From the NCBI RefSeq assembly GCF_003431825.1, contig NZ_CP020083.1:2208501-2272500 (forward strand): a stretch of 64,000 nucleotides of DNA, given 5' to 3'. This document shows, piece by piece, positions 55,598-63,778 of the stretch (positions are counted from its first letter, which is position 1; each line of letters begins with the position of its first letter). The notes under the pieces are model-generated. The model saw only the letters and a program-made list of their open reading frames with translations. It had not been told where the DNA came from and did not search any database. The translations under genes were made by a program, and so were the position numbers. The DNA is from Blastomonas fulva. GTDB lineage: Bacteria; Pseudomonadota; Alphaproteobacteria; Sphingomonadales; Sphingomonadaceae.

Positions 55598-57571
55598 CTA
55601 CAGCTCGATGCCGTCGCCGGGGTCGAGCGACGCTTGCCGCGCAAGTCCCTGCATCCGGCGCCGCACGGCCGCCTGCCGCGCCGCGTCGTCCCGTTCGTCA
55701 TCGACGATGGCGAACTCCTGGGCTGGCGGTGCTGCCGTTTCGGGCGCGATGGCGACATGCTCGGGCAGTTCGGGCTCCCGGCGCAGACCGGCATTGGCCG
55801 CGTCTTCCGCATCGCGGACAATCCGCGCGACCTGCTTTGGATCGGCGGCCGCCTGCCGCCCGGTCCAATCGTCGGGACGGATCGTGGCAGCCACGGACGC
55901 CGGCGCCGCCATGATCCGCTCGGACAGCCGCCGGTCCTGATAGTAGCGCGCCTTCTTCGCGCGGATCGGGTGGACGCCCGCCACCATCACGATCTCGTCG
56001 TCGGGCGGGAGCTGCATCACCTCACCCGGCGTGAGGAGCTGGCGGGCGGTCTCCGACCGCGACACCATCAAGTGCCCCAGCCACGGCGACAGCCGGTGCC
56101 CGGCATAGTTCTTCATCGCCCGCATCTCGGTCGCGGTGCCGAGGGCGTCCGACACACGCTTGGCGGTCCGCTCGTCGTTCGTGGCGAAGCTCACGCGGAC
56201 ATGGCAGTTGTCGAGGATCGCGTTGTTCGGGCCGTAAGCCTTTTCGATCTGGTTGAGAGACTGCGCGATGAGGAACGCCTTGAGTCCATAGCCGGCCATG
56301 AACGCCAGGGCGGATTCGAAGAAGTCGAGCCGGCCGAGCGCGGGAAACTCGTCGAGCATCAGCAACACCCGATGCCGGTTGCCCTTCGGGGTCAGCTCCT
56401 CGGTCAGCCGGCGCCCGATCTGGTTGAGGATGAGGCGGATCAGCGGCTTGGTGCGGGATATGTCGCTGGGCGGCACGACCAGATAGAGCGTTGCCGGCCG
56501 ATCGCCCTCGACCAGATCCGATATGCGCCATTGGCAAGCGCGCGTGACCTGCGCGACGACGGGATCGCGATACAGGCCAAGGAACGACATCGCCGTGCTG
56601 AGCACGCCCGATCGCTCGTTGTCGGACTTGTTCAGCAGCTCGCGCGCGGCGGAAGCAACGACAGGATGCACGCCGGCTTTGCCCAGGTGCGGCGTCGCCA
56701 TCATCGCGGCCAGAGTCTGCTCGATCGTGCGACCGGGATCGGACAGGAACCCGGCGACGCCCGCCAAGGTCTTGTCCGGCTCGGCATAGAGGACATGGAG
56801 GATCGCGCCGACCAGCAGCGAGTGCGAGGTCTTCTCCCAGTGGTTCCGACGCTCGAGGCTGCCTTCGGGATCGACCAGCACGTCGGCGACATTCTGCACG
56901 TCGCGCACCTCCCACTGGCCGCGCCGCACCTCCAGCAGCGGGTTGTAGGCAGCGGACGCCGCGTTGGTCGGATCGAACAGCAGCACCCGGCCGTGGCGCG
57001 ATCGAAAGCCGGCGGTCAGCGTCCAGTTCTCCCCCTTAATGTCATGCACGATCGCCGAGGCCGGCCAGGTCAGCAGTGACGGCACGACAAGGCCGACGCC
57101 CTTGCCGCTGCGCGTGGGCGCGAAGCACAGCACATGCTCGGGACCGTCGTGGCGCAGATAATCGGCGGCGAGCTTGCCAAGCACCACGCCGTTCGGCCCT
57201 AGCAACCCGGCTGCGCGCACCTCCCGCTCGGTCGCCCAGCGAGCCGAGCCATAGGTCTCGGCGTTCTTTAATTCGCGCGCCCGCCACACCGACATGCCGA
57301 TCGCGACCGCGATCGACACGAAGCCGCCCGACGCGGCGATGAAGGCGCCGGTCTGGAAGATCGCGGGCGCATAGGCGTCGAACGAGAACCACCACCAGAA
57401 GAAGGCCGGGGGCGGATAGACGCGCCAGCCGAACGCAGCGAACCAGGGCGGCCCCAGCTCGGGCTGATAGGCGAGCGCGGCGGCCGTCCACTGCGTCGCA
57501 CCCCACACCCCGGCGAGCACGATCAGGAAGACGGCGAAGACCTGGCCCCAAAGAATCTTGGTGGCGGACAT
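55598..57571 (-). CDS. traG: conjugative coupling protein TraG (VirD4-like)
   Basis: A 657-residue inner-membrane ATPase that links relaxase-DNA to the mating channel. Membrane helices lie near 8-28 and 72-95. Walker A is APTRSGKG (151-158), Walker B VLLMLDEFPALGR, with AFLIAQSLNQIEKAYG following. The start 57571 has GGAG upstream. A basic, acidic-tailed C-terminus may bind the relaxase. Confidence 0.94.
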   Translation of the reverse strand: MSATKILWGQVFAVFLIVLAGVWGATQWTAAALAYQPELGPPWFAAFGWRVYPPPAFFWWWFSFDAYAPAIFQTGAFIAASGGFVSIAVAIGMSVWRARELKNAETYGSARWATEREVRAAGLLGPNGVVLGKLAADYLRHDGPEHVLCFAPTRSGKGVGLVVPSLLTWPASAIVHDIKGENWTLTAGFRSRHGRVLLFDPTNAASAAYNPLLEVRRGQWEVRDVQNVADVLVDPEGSLERRNHWEKTSHSLLVGAILHVLYAEPDKTLAGVAGFLSDPGRTIEQTLAAMMATPHLGKAGVHPVVASAARELLNKSDNERSGVLSTAMSFLGLYRDPVVAQVTRACQWRISDLVEGDRPATLYLVVPPSDISRTKPLIRLILNQIGRRLTEELTPKGNRHRVLLMLDEFPALGRLDFFESALAFMAGYGLKAFLIAQSLNQIEKAYGPNNAILDNCHVRVSFATNDERTAKRVSDALGTATEMRAMKNYAGHRLSPWLGHLMVSRSETARQLLTPGEVMQLPPDDEIVMVAGVHPIRAKKARYYQDRRLSERIMAAPASVAATIRPDDWTGRQAAADPKQVARIVRDAEDAANAGLRREPELPEHVAIAPETAAPPAQEFAIVDDERDDAARQAAVRRRMQGLARQASLDPGDGIEL

Positions 57572-57590
57572 TGAGGACTCCTTTTCGGGG

Positions 57591-59348
57591 TTACAGACCG
57601 AGGCCGCGTTTGCGGCCCAGCGCGAGGTCGAGGCCGCCGCCATCGCGGATCACGCCCGCGACTTGTCGGCCAAGCTGCTGTTCGAGGGCGCTGGCCCAGG
57701 GCACGAGGCGGAAGCCGAGACCGTCGTCGATCATGGCGAAGCGGCCGGAGGCGAGCACGAGACGCTGCCGCACGACACCGGCGATCTTCTCGCCGGCCTG
57801 CGTCGGCCGATAGGCCAGCCCGGTTTCGCTGGCGATCTTCGCGCCAACGGCGTCCAGCTCGCGGCGGCGCAGCGTGTCGATCAGTCCGCGCTCGAACACG
57901 GTCCGCTCGCCGTAGCGGCGCGCCAGTCCTTCGCGGACAAGATGATCGGTGCGCGCGTCCATCGCGCGGCGCGCCTCGGCGCCGAACCCTCTGTCCGCGA
58001 CGCTCGCGCCGCGCTCGATCAGCCGATGGTCGAGCCACGTCGCGCCGGGCGCCTTGATCTGCGCGGTGAGGTCGAGGTCCGACCGCGTGGCAAGGATCAG
58101 GGTCGGTTTCGGCTCACCGGGCTTGCCGATTGCGCGCAGCTCGACGATACCGCCGATCGCCGGGCTATGCTCTAGCGCCTCGATGCCGGGGAGCCGAACA
58201 TGATGCGTGCGGCCGTCTGTGCCGTCGATCACCGCATAGGCCGTGCCGGTCAGCTCGTCGTGCAACCCCTTGTCGATCAACCGGCCGGCGATCGGCTTGT
58301 CGGGCGCGCCGCTGAGGACCGCGTAGCTGTCGAGCGACCGGTCCTGCCCGCGGTCCTTGAGCGCCGCGCCGATCGTGCGGATGATGTCGCCGCGCGCGCC
58401 CAACTCGCGGAGCTTCGCCTGCGCGCCCTCGGCGACGGCCCATTGGCCGGGCTCGCCCTCGGCAGTGAGGCCCATCGTTTCCAGATGCTGCAACCTGCCG
58501 ACCATCAACCGGCGGAGGCGCGGATCGTCCGGGCCGGGCCGCTCGGCGCGCAGGTCGATCACGCCCAGCTCGTCGGCAGAACGCTGGATCTCGGCATCGA
58601 GCCGGGTCCAGCGTTCTGCCGTCACCTCGCGGTCGAGCGCGCGCTGCACCTCATGTTCGGGTTTCGGCCCCAGCTCGGCGAAAGCCAAGTCTTGCGCGCG
58701 CGACCGGAGATTGTGGCTGATGTAGTCGCGGGAGATGACGAGATCGGCACCCTGGTCGGTCTGCCCGCGCACAAGCAGATGGACGTGCGGATTGTCGGTG
58801 TTCCAATGATCGACCGCGACCCAATCGAGCCGCGTGCCCAGGTCCGTCTCCATTTGGCGCATGAGGTCGCGCGTGTATTCGCGCAGGTCCGTCAGCTCGG
58901 CCGCATCCTCTGGCGATACAATGATGCGGAAGTGATGACGATCGTCCTTGCAACGGTCAGTGAAGGCGCGATCGTCTGCGTTGTCGCCGGCCGCGTCGAA
59001 CATCCGGGTCGGCGAGCCATCGCGGGTCACGCCCTCGCGCTTTAGATAGGCGACGTGCGCGGACAGCGGCGCCATGCGCCGCCCGCCTCGACTGCGCGTG
59101 GTGACGGGCAGCATCTTGACCATCACTCGCCGGCCCGAGCCGAACAGGCGACTGCGCGCGAACGCCGTGCGGCCCCGGCCGAAACTCGACTGGCCGCCAC
59201 GGCGCGGCCCGCCCCCGGTGCGCCTGCCGCTGCTGTGGATCGCCGCGACGCGCAGCACCTCAGCCACCAGACCGCGCGCATTGCGCCCCTGCGCCTTGCT
59301 ACGCTTGGCCTTGCCCGGCCGGACGCAGAACTCGCTGTCCTCGCTCAC
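57591..59348 (-). CDS. MOBP-type relaxase (DUF3363, VirD2-like)
   Basis: A 585-residue mobilisation nuclease that nicks oriT and pilots DNA into the recipient. The His motifs are HHFRIIVSPED (138-140) and NPHVHLLVRG (HVH 188-190), metal ligands in the relaxase core; the DUF3363 half follows. The GTG start (VSEDSEFCVRPGK) is chosen because that N-terminus aligns with this ICE relaxase family; the longer frame upstream is not used. It is just downstream of the candidate oriT. Confidence 0.88.
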   Translation of the reverse strand: MSEDSEFCVRPGKAKRSKAQGRNARGLVAEVLRVAAIHSSGRRTGGGPRRGGQSSFGRGRTAFARSRLFGSGRRVMVKMLPVTTRSRGGRRMAPLSAHVAYLKREGVTRDGSPTRMFDAAGDNADDRAFTDRCKDDRHHFRIIVSPEDAAELTDLREYTRDLMRQMETDLGTRLDWVAVDHWNTDNPHVHLLVRGQTDQGADLVISRDYISHNLRSRAQDLAFAELGPKPEHEVQRALDREVTAERWTRLDAEIQRSADELGVIDLRAERPGPDDPRLRRLMVGRLQHLETMGLTAEGEPGQWAVAEGAQAKLRELGARGDIIRTIGAALKDRGQDRSLDSYAVLSGAPDKPIAGRLIDKGLHDELTGTAYAVIDGTDGRTHHVRLPGIEALEHSPAIGGIVELRAIGKPGEPKPTLILATRSDLDLTAQIKAPGATWLDHRLIERGASVADRGFGAEARRAMDARTDHLVREGLARRYGERTVFERGLIDTLRRRELDAVGAKIASETGLAYRPTQAGEKIAGVVRQRLVLASGRFAMIDDGLGFRLVPWASALEQQLGRQVAGVIRDGGGLDLALGRKRGLGL

Positions 59349-59420
59349 GGCCGGGGCGCTTTCCGCCGAAAACGGCCCTTGGTGCCGTTCGGCGCATTGA
59401 TATTGCTGCCTTTTTCCTTC

Positions 59421-59510
59421 CGCGCGGCACGCGTGCCGACCGACGCCCCCGCGTGAAGCCACGGAAAAGCCTTGGCTTTTCGACGACACGGGGTGCGGCT
59501 TATATCTTGC
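59421..59510. other. candidate origin of transfer (oriT)
   Basis: Upstream of the relaxase gene lie two perfect palindromes, CGGCACGCGTGCCG (59425-59438) and GAAAAGCC-TT-GGCTTTTC (59464-59481), followed by TATATCTTGC (59501-59510), one base off the MOBP nick consensus TATCCTG|C. The rest of the gap (59349-59586) has no gene. The position fits this relaxase type; nicking is inferred. Confidence 0.6.
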
Positions 59511-59586
59511 CCTCGTCTGTCCCTGCCGTTTTCCTCCTCCCCAGCCCCCTTACTGCTTCGGACGGATGAGGGGGGCGACAGGCCGA

Positions 59587-60300
59587 TCATTGCGGTCGGC
59601 CCGCGCGGGCGCGGGACACGAACAGCGTTTCGCGCGGCTCATTGGCGGACGGATCGGCAGCGCGAACGCCGCCAGATGTCGGCCGGTCGGTTGGCAGCTC
59701 GGACGCGGCTTCTTCTCCGTCCGACTGCCCGACGACAGCTTCCGAAGCGGCGCTAGCGGTGCGGACGAACAGCGCTGCACGACGCCATGCGAACGGATCA
59801 GGCGTAGCAGTGGTCGCCGCCTCCACCGCGCTCGATGCGCCCGTGATCGGCGCGAGCTGGGCCAGATAGCCGACCGTCTCGGGCGGCAGCGGACGGCCGC
59901 GCGACACGAAGTCGTCGTAGCGGCCCGGTCCCGCATTATAGGCCGCCAGCATAGCGCTGGCGTTGCCGTAGCGGTCGTGCATCTCGCGCAGATAGGCCGC
60001 GCCCGCCATGATGTTATCGCGCACGTCGAACGGATCGGAGCCGAGGCCGTAGCGGGTGCGAAGCCCCGCCCAGGTCGCGGGCATGATCTGCATCAAGCCC
60101 ATCGCCCCGGCGCGCGATACGGCGCGGGCATTGCCGCCGCTCTCGACGCGCATCACCGCCCATATCCACGCTTCCGGGATGCCGAACCGCCGCGCGGCCC
60201 CGGCGACATGACCGGCATAGGGATGGACGGCCGCCGATCGCGCCGCCGGCACTTCCTGCGCCACCGCCGGGACAGACGCGACGCCGCCGGACAGCAGCAT
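59587..60300 (-). CDS. lytic transglycosylase of the transfer system (VirB1-like)
   Basis: A muramidase-type SLT protein that opens peptidoglycan for the channel. The core WIWAVMRVESGG (catalytic E53 counted from 60300), GAMGLMQIMPATWAGL and AAYNAGPGRYDDF are typical. The start is uncertain: ATG 60300 is used, while TTG at 60369 or further upstream is possible and would add a Ser/Ala-rich leader. A long low-complexity tail follows the domain. Confidence 0.85.
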   Translation of the reverse strand: MLLSGGVASVPAVAQEVPAARSAAVHPYAGHVAGAARRFGIPEAWIWAVMRVESGGNARAVSRAGAMGLMQIMPATWAGLRTRYGLGSDPFDVRDNIMAGAAYLREMHDRYGNASAMLAAYNAGPGRYDDFVSRGRPLPPETVGYLAQLAPITGASSAVEAATTATPDPFAWRRAALFVRTASAASEAVVGQSDGEEAASELPTDRPTSGGVRAADPSANEPRETLFVSRARAGRPQ

Positions 60301-60502
60301 GACGGCAGGCGCCACTGCCGATCCCACTCCACTCCGCCGCCAGCCTGCCAGCGTGCTCGCTACGCTCAAGGGTGCGCGCGGAGCGCCGGCCTTTGGCCGC
60401 CCTTGACCTTCGCTGCGCGCGCCGGCCGGCCTGCGACCGAGCGGGACGGAGGGATGAGACGGTTTTCCCGCGAACAAAGGGATTATGGGGAAGCGCACCG
60501 GA

Positions 60503-60838
60503 TCAATCCTGCTCGCGCGACTTCGGCTGACGGTTCCAGCGCAGCGACCAAGCCGACTTGTCGGCGGTGCTCTGGAACAGCGCGGCGCGAAGCGGCTGCG
60601 CGAAGGCGGGGTCGTCGATGCGCAGCGAGACGTAATCCCCGGCGCGTTCGCCGGTCTCATTCCAGCCGGCGCCGATCTCCGGGCCTTCGCCGTCATCGCC
60701 GCGATGGACGCGCCAGTCCGGCGCCTTGTCGGCGTCGCTCTGCTCGGCCGGAACGATCGAGATACGGATGTCGAGCGTCGCCGTCTCGATGATGCCTTCG
60801 TAGCCTTTGGCGGTGCGGAAGAAGCTGCCGATCTGCAT
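60503..60838 (-). CDS. DUF736 protein
   Basis: A 111-residue protein: MQIGSFFRTAKGYEGIIETATLD and a short beta-rich core (YVSLRIDDPAFAQPLRAALF), matching DUF736, a fixed member of this ICE transfer block. GAGAT lies upstream of its ATG. The role is unknown. Confidence 0.85.
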   Translation of the reverse strand: MQIGSFFRTAKGYEGIIETATLDIRISIVPAEQSDADKAPDWRVHRGDDGEGPEIGAGWNETGERAGDYVSLRIDDPAFAQPLRAALFQSTADKSAWSLRWNRQPKSREQD

Positions 60839-60874
60839 GGGAATCTCCTTTGGGTTGGCGGGCGGGAAAGCGGG

Positions 60875-61420
60875 TCAGCGCCAGGTGAGCGGCGCGTCGG
60901 GCGTGTTGCGGGTGAGGATCGGCGTGGCGCGGCCGAGCACCGTCGAGGCCGGCAGCGGCCCGAAATAGCGGCCGTCCATGCTGTCGGCGTGGTCGGGGTT
61001 GAGCATCAGCAGCTCACCGGCGCGCAGCGTGCGGCAGCCTTGCCAGACCGGCAGCGTGCGGCCCCGGCCGTCACGCTGCTGGGCGACGACGACGGGCCGC
61101 CCATCGACGCTTACCACCGCGTCGATGCGGCACACGATCTGTCCCGGCCGCGCCGCGACATGCTTCAACAGCGGCACACGCTCGCCGAGATAGCCGCGCT
61201 CCGCCAGCCATCGCGCCAGCGCTGGTGGCGGCTTCACGGCGACCAATGCACCGTGCGGCGGATCGGGCAGCGGCTCGATCCGGTATAGTCCGATCGGCGC
61301 GCTGGCGCTGGCGTTCCAGACGACGCGCGGGAACGGGTCGAACACCGCCACGGCGAGGAACGACGCGGCGAACAGCGACGCGGCGGATGCTGTCGCAATG
61401 GCCCATCCACGGCGCGTCAT
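60875..61420 (-). CDS. traF: S26-family peptidase TraF
   Basis: A 181-residue inner-membrane peptidase that processes the TrbC prepilin. One membrane helix (about 10-28) precedes the catalytic pair: Ser40 in NASASAPIGLYR and Lys87 in VPLLKHVAARPGQ. It overlaps DUF2840 by 4 bases. Confidence 0.9.
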   Translation of the reverse strand: MTRRGWAIATASAASLFAASFLAVAVFDPFPRVVWNASASAPIGLYRIEPLPDPPHGALVAVKPPPALARWLAERGYLGERVPLLKHVAARPGQIVCRIDAVVSVDGRPVVVAQQRDGRGRTLPVWQGCRTLRAGELLMLNPDHADSMDGRYFGPLPASTVLGRATPILTRNTPDAPLTWR

Positions 61421-61923
61421 CCTTCGATCTCCCGGCGCTTAAGCCAGGCGCGATGACGCTCAATCGTGTAGGGGCGCGGCTGCTGTCCGGCCGCGATCCG
61501 GTTGGCGACATGCCGCCAGTGATCGGGCGCGGCGTCGCATGGATCGACGCCGGCCGCCTCGGTAGCGTCGATCGCGGCGAGCACTTGGCTGACCTTGGGC
61601 CAGCCTTCGATCTTGAGCAGGATGTCGCCGCCCGGCCGCACGAACGGGAGCGTCGTGAACGGCTCGTTCGCGCCGACCGCGCGCACGATGTCAATGCGCG
61701 AGCTGACCGTGCCGTAGTCGTTCGCCGCCCATCGGACGAACGCGAAGATCGCGCCGGGACGGAACTGGACGATGCGGCGGCGGCGATCAACGATTTCGTC
61801 CACCGCGACGCGGCCGAACCTGATCCAGTGCTCGATCCGCTTCTCGATCCAGGTCAGTTCAACGCGGGTCATGCCGTCATCGGACGGCTGGCGGTGGCGC
61901 ATGGGCGACGGTGGGACGGTCAT
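61417..61923 (-). CDS. DUF2840 protein
   Basis: A 168-residue protein (RVELTWIEKRIEHWIRFGR, FRPGAIFAFVRWAANDYGT, LLKIEGWPKVSQVLAAID) matching DUF2840, found only next to TraF in ICEs of this type. It overlaps both the AlpA-like gene and traF by 4 bases, so it is translated with them. Function not known. Confidence 0.85.
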   Translation of the reverse strand: MTVPPSPMRHRQPSDDGMTRVELTWIEKRIEHWIRFGRVAVDEIVDRRRRIVQFRPGAIFAFVRWAANDYGTVSSRIDIVRAVGANEPFTTLPFVRPGGDILLKIEGWPKVSQVLAAIDATEAAGVDPCDAAPDHWRHVANRIAAGQQPRPYTIERHRAWLKRREIEG

Positions 61924-62186
61924 CGCCGGCTCCGAGCGATGGCCGAATCCGCACGCGGCATGAGGTCGTCCTGCCCCGGATCGGAGGTCGAGTGCTTGAT
62001 GCCGATGTCGGCCCAGGCGCGCAGGTCATCGACCGAATAGACCACCCGCCCGCCGATCCGGCGGTAGGCAGGGCCGGTCCCGAAATAGCGGTGCTTTTCG
62101 AGGGTCCGGCCGGAGAGGCCGAGAAACCGCGCGGCTTCCGGCGTGCGCAGGAAGCGGGGCGGCAGATTGGGAGGCGTATCGGACAA
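61920..62186 (-). CDS. AlpA-like helix-turn-helix regulator
   Basis: An 88-residue MerR/AlpA-fold protein: PEAARFLGLSGRTLEKHR forms the HTH, followed by a wing (RRIGGRVVYSVDDLRAW). The TTG start at 62186 is chosen because AGGAG precedes it at the right distance; an ATG at 62285 is possible but lacks one. It probably controls excision or transfer. First gene of the transfer operon. Confidence 0.75.
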   Translation of the reverse strand: MSDTPPNLPPRFLRTPEAARFLGLSGRTLEKHRYFGTGPAYRRIGGRVVYSVDDLRAWADIGIKHSTSDPGQDDLMPRADSAIARSRR

Positions 62187-62401
62187 GTGACTGCTCCTGC
62201 GGGCGGTGGCGGCAGGAGGCGTAATTGTCAGAACTGAGGCGGCCGGGTGGGGTATGAAGATGTGCGGCTGCACGGACGCGACCACCCCGCGAGGGCGATC
62301 GGCCTCAGCCGGAAGCGGAATGAACTATGTCTTCCTTGCGTCCCAGCCGCTATATGCAATCACAGGTTTACTGGCTTATCCAGAATCACTTGGGGGCAGA
62401 G
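62187..62401. promoter_or_regulatory. divergent promoter region between transfer operon and TIR-caspase pair
   Basis: The 215-base gap separates the leftward AlpA-like operon from the rightward TIR gene and has no credible gene. It should contain both promoters; no operator was identified with confidence. Confidence 0.45.
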
Positions 62402-62773
62402 ATGGCTGACAAGAAAGTGGTGTTCATCGCGTTCGCAATCGAAGACGAACGCCAGCGGGATTTCTTGAAGGGGCAGTCGCTTCATCCCCGCGCTCCGTAT
62501 GAGTTCATCGACATGTCGGTGAAGCAGGCTTACGACAATGATTGGAAGACGAAGGTGCGCACTCGCATCCGTCGTTCAGACGGTGTGATCGTCCTCGTAA
62601 GCAAAAACTCGCTGACTTCGAGCGGCCAAAAATGGGAGATTCAGTGCGCTCAGGAAGAGGGTAAGCCTATTCGAGGCATCTACGCCTACTCCAATGACCG
62701 GACCAGTCTGGCGGGCGTGACCACGTACGTCTGGAGCGACACGAATATCAGCGGCTTCATCGACTCGCTTTGA
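62402..62773 (+). CDS. TIR-domain protein, ThsB-like (Thoeris-type sensor)
   Basis: A 123-residue single-domain TIR protein of the DUF1863/ThsB type. It opens KKVVFIAFAIEDERQRDFLKG in outline, then RTRIRRSDGVIVLVSKNSL, and the catalytic-type Glu lies in QKWEIQCAQEEGKPI (E79). In Thoeris such proteins turn NAD into a cyclic nucleotide signal after phage detection. The ATG at 62402 is preceded by GGGGCAGAG. It lies 12 bases before the caspase-like gene. Confidence 0.8.
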   Translation: MADKKVVFIAFAIEDERQRDFLKGQSLHPRAPYEFIDMSVKQAYDNDWKTKVRTRIRRSDGVIVLVSKNSLTSSGQKWEIQCAQEEGKPIRGIYAYSNDRTSLAGVTTYVWSDTNISGFIDSL

Positions 62774-62785
62774 TGAGGTGCATTT

Positions 62786-63775
62786 GTGCGTAAGGCTCTC
62801 ATTGTCGGTATCGACCACTACGACCACATTGGCGGCCTGAGTGGTTGCGTAAATGACGCTCACTCGGTGAAAAGCGTGCTCGAACGGCATGCCGACGGCA
62901 CTGTCAATTTCGCCACGCCGATGTTGCTGACTGGAACCAGCGCGACGGATCGAGTCGAAAAGGGGCGGCTCAAGGACGCGGTTAGAGAACTATTTGCTGA
63001 CGATTCGGAAATCGCGCTCTTCTATTTTGCCGGTCATGGCTACATTGAAGATACTGGCGGTTTTCTGTGTGGCACGGAATGCAAGTCTGGCGACGATGGT
63101 CTCTCGCTCTCCGAGTTGATGACTCTCGCAGGGAAGTCTCCCGCAAAGAACAAGATCGTCATTCTCGATAGTTGCCACAGTGGCGTTGCAGGCACGCGGC
63201 CGGAGCAGATGATTGCCGAAGTGAAGGAAGGCATGACCATTCTGACGGCTTCAACCGCAGAGCAATATGCGATGGAAGTTCCCGGAGGTGGGGCCGGTGT
63301 CTTCACGAGCCTATTCGTCGATGCACTCGGCGGTGCGGCTGCAAATCTACTTGGCGACGTAACGCCCGGCAGCGTCTATGCGCATATCGATCAATCTCTT
63401 GGCCCTTGGGCACAACGCCCTATGTTCAAGACCAATGTGAAGACCTTCGTGTCATTGCGTAAGGCTGCAGCACCGATCCCGCTTGCGGATTTGCAAGTGC
63501 TGGCGACATATTTCCCCCGCCCGGACTATGATTTTCCCCTAGATCCCAGCTACGAGCCGGAACGCACGGAGGAACAGAAGGCTGACCCAAATCTACCGCC
63601 ACCAGACCCCCAAAAGAACGCGGTCTTTGCGGTGTTACAGCGCTATGTGAAGGTAAATTTGGTTCGTCCGGTCGGGGAAGCCCACATGTGGCACGCAGCG
63701 ATGAACAGCAAGTCCTGCGAGTTGACGGTTCTCGGACAGCATTATCGGCAGCTTGTCGCTGACGGGCTCATCTAA
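62786..63775 (+). CDS. caspase-like (C14) protease, candidate Thoeris type IV effector
   Basis: A 329-residue cytoplasmic caspase-like protein: [18 protein letters not shown] opens the fold, H84 is in [10 protein letters not shown] and C130 in [13 protein letters not shown]-terminal domain (about 225-329; [29 protein letters not shown]) follows and may sense the signal. The GTG start has GAGG upstream. Pairing with a TIR gene matches the type IV Thoeris arrangement, in which a TIR signal switches on a caspase-like protease; function here is inferred. Confidence 0.82.
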   Translation: MRKALIVGIDHYDHIGGLSGCVNDAHSVKSVLERHADGTVNFATPMLLTGTSATDRVEKGRLKDAVRELFADDSEIALFYFAGHGYIEDTGGFLCGTECKSGDDGLSLSELMTLAGKSPAKNKIVILDSCHSGVAGTRPEQMIAEVKEGMTILTASTAEQYAMEVPGGGAGVFTSLFVDALGGAAANLLGDVTPGSVYAHIDQSLGPWAQRPMFKTNVKTFVSLRKAAAPIPLADLQVLATYFPRPDYDFPLDPSYEPERTEEQKADPNLPPPDPQKNAVFAVLQRYVKVNLVRPVGEAHMWHAAMNSKSCELTVLGQHYRQLVADGLI

Positions 63776-63778
63776 CCG

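Noticed and set aside
59472..59756. Plus-strand frame across the oriT candidate
   Set aside because: Low-complexity frame over palindromes and opposite the transglycosylase gene; no motif.
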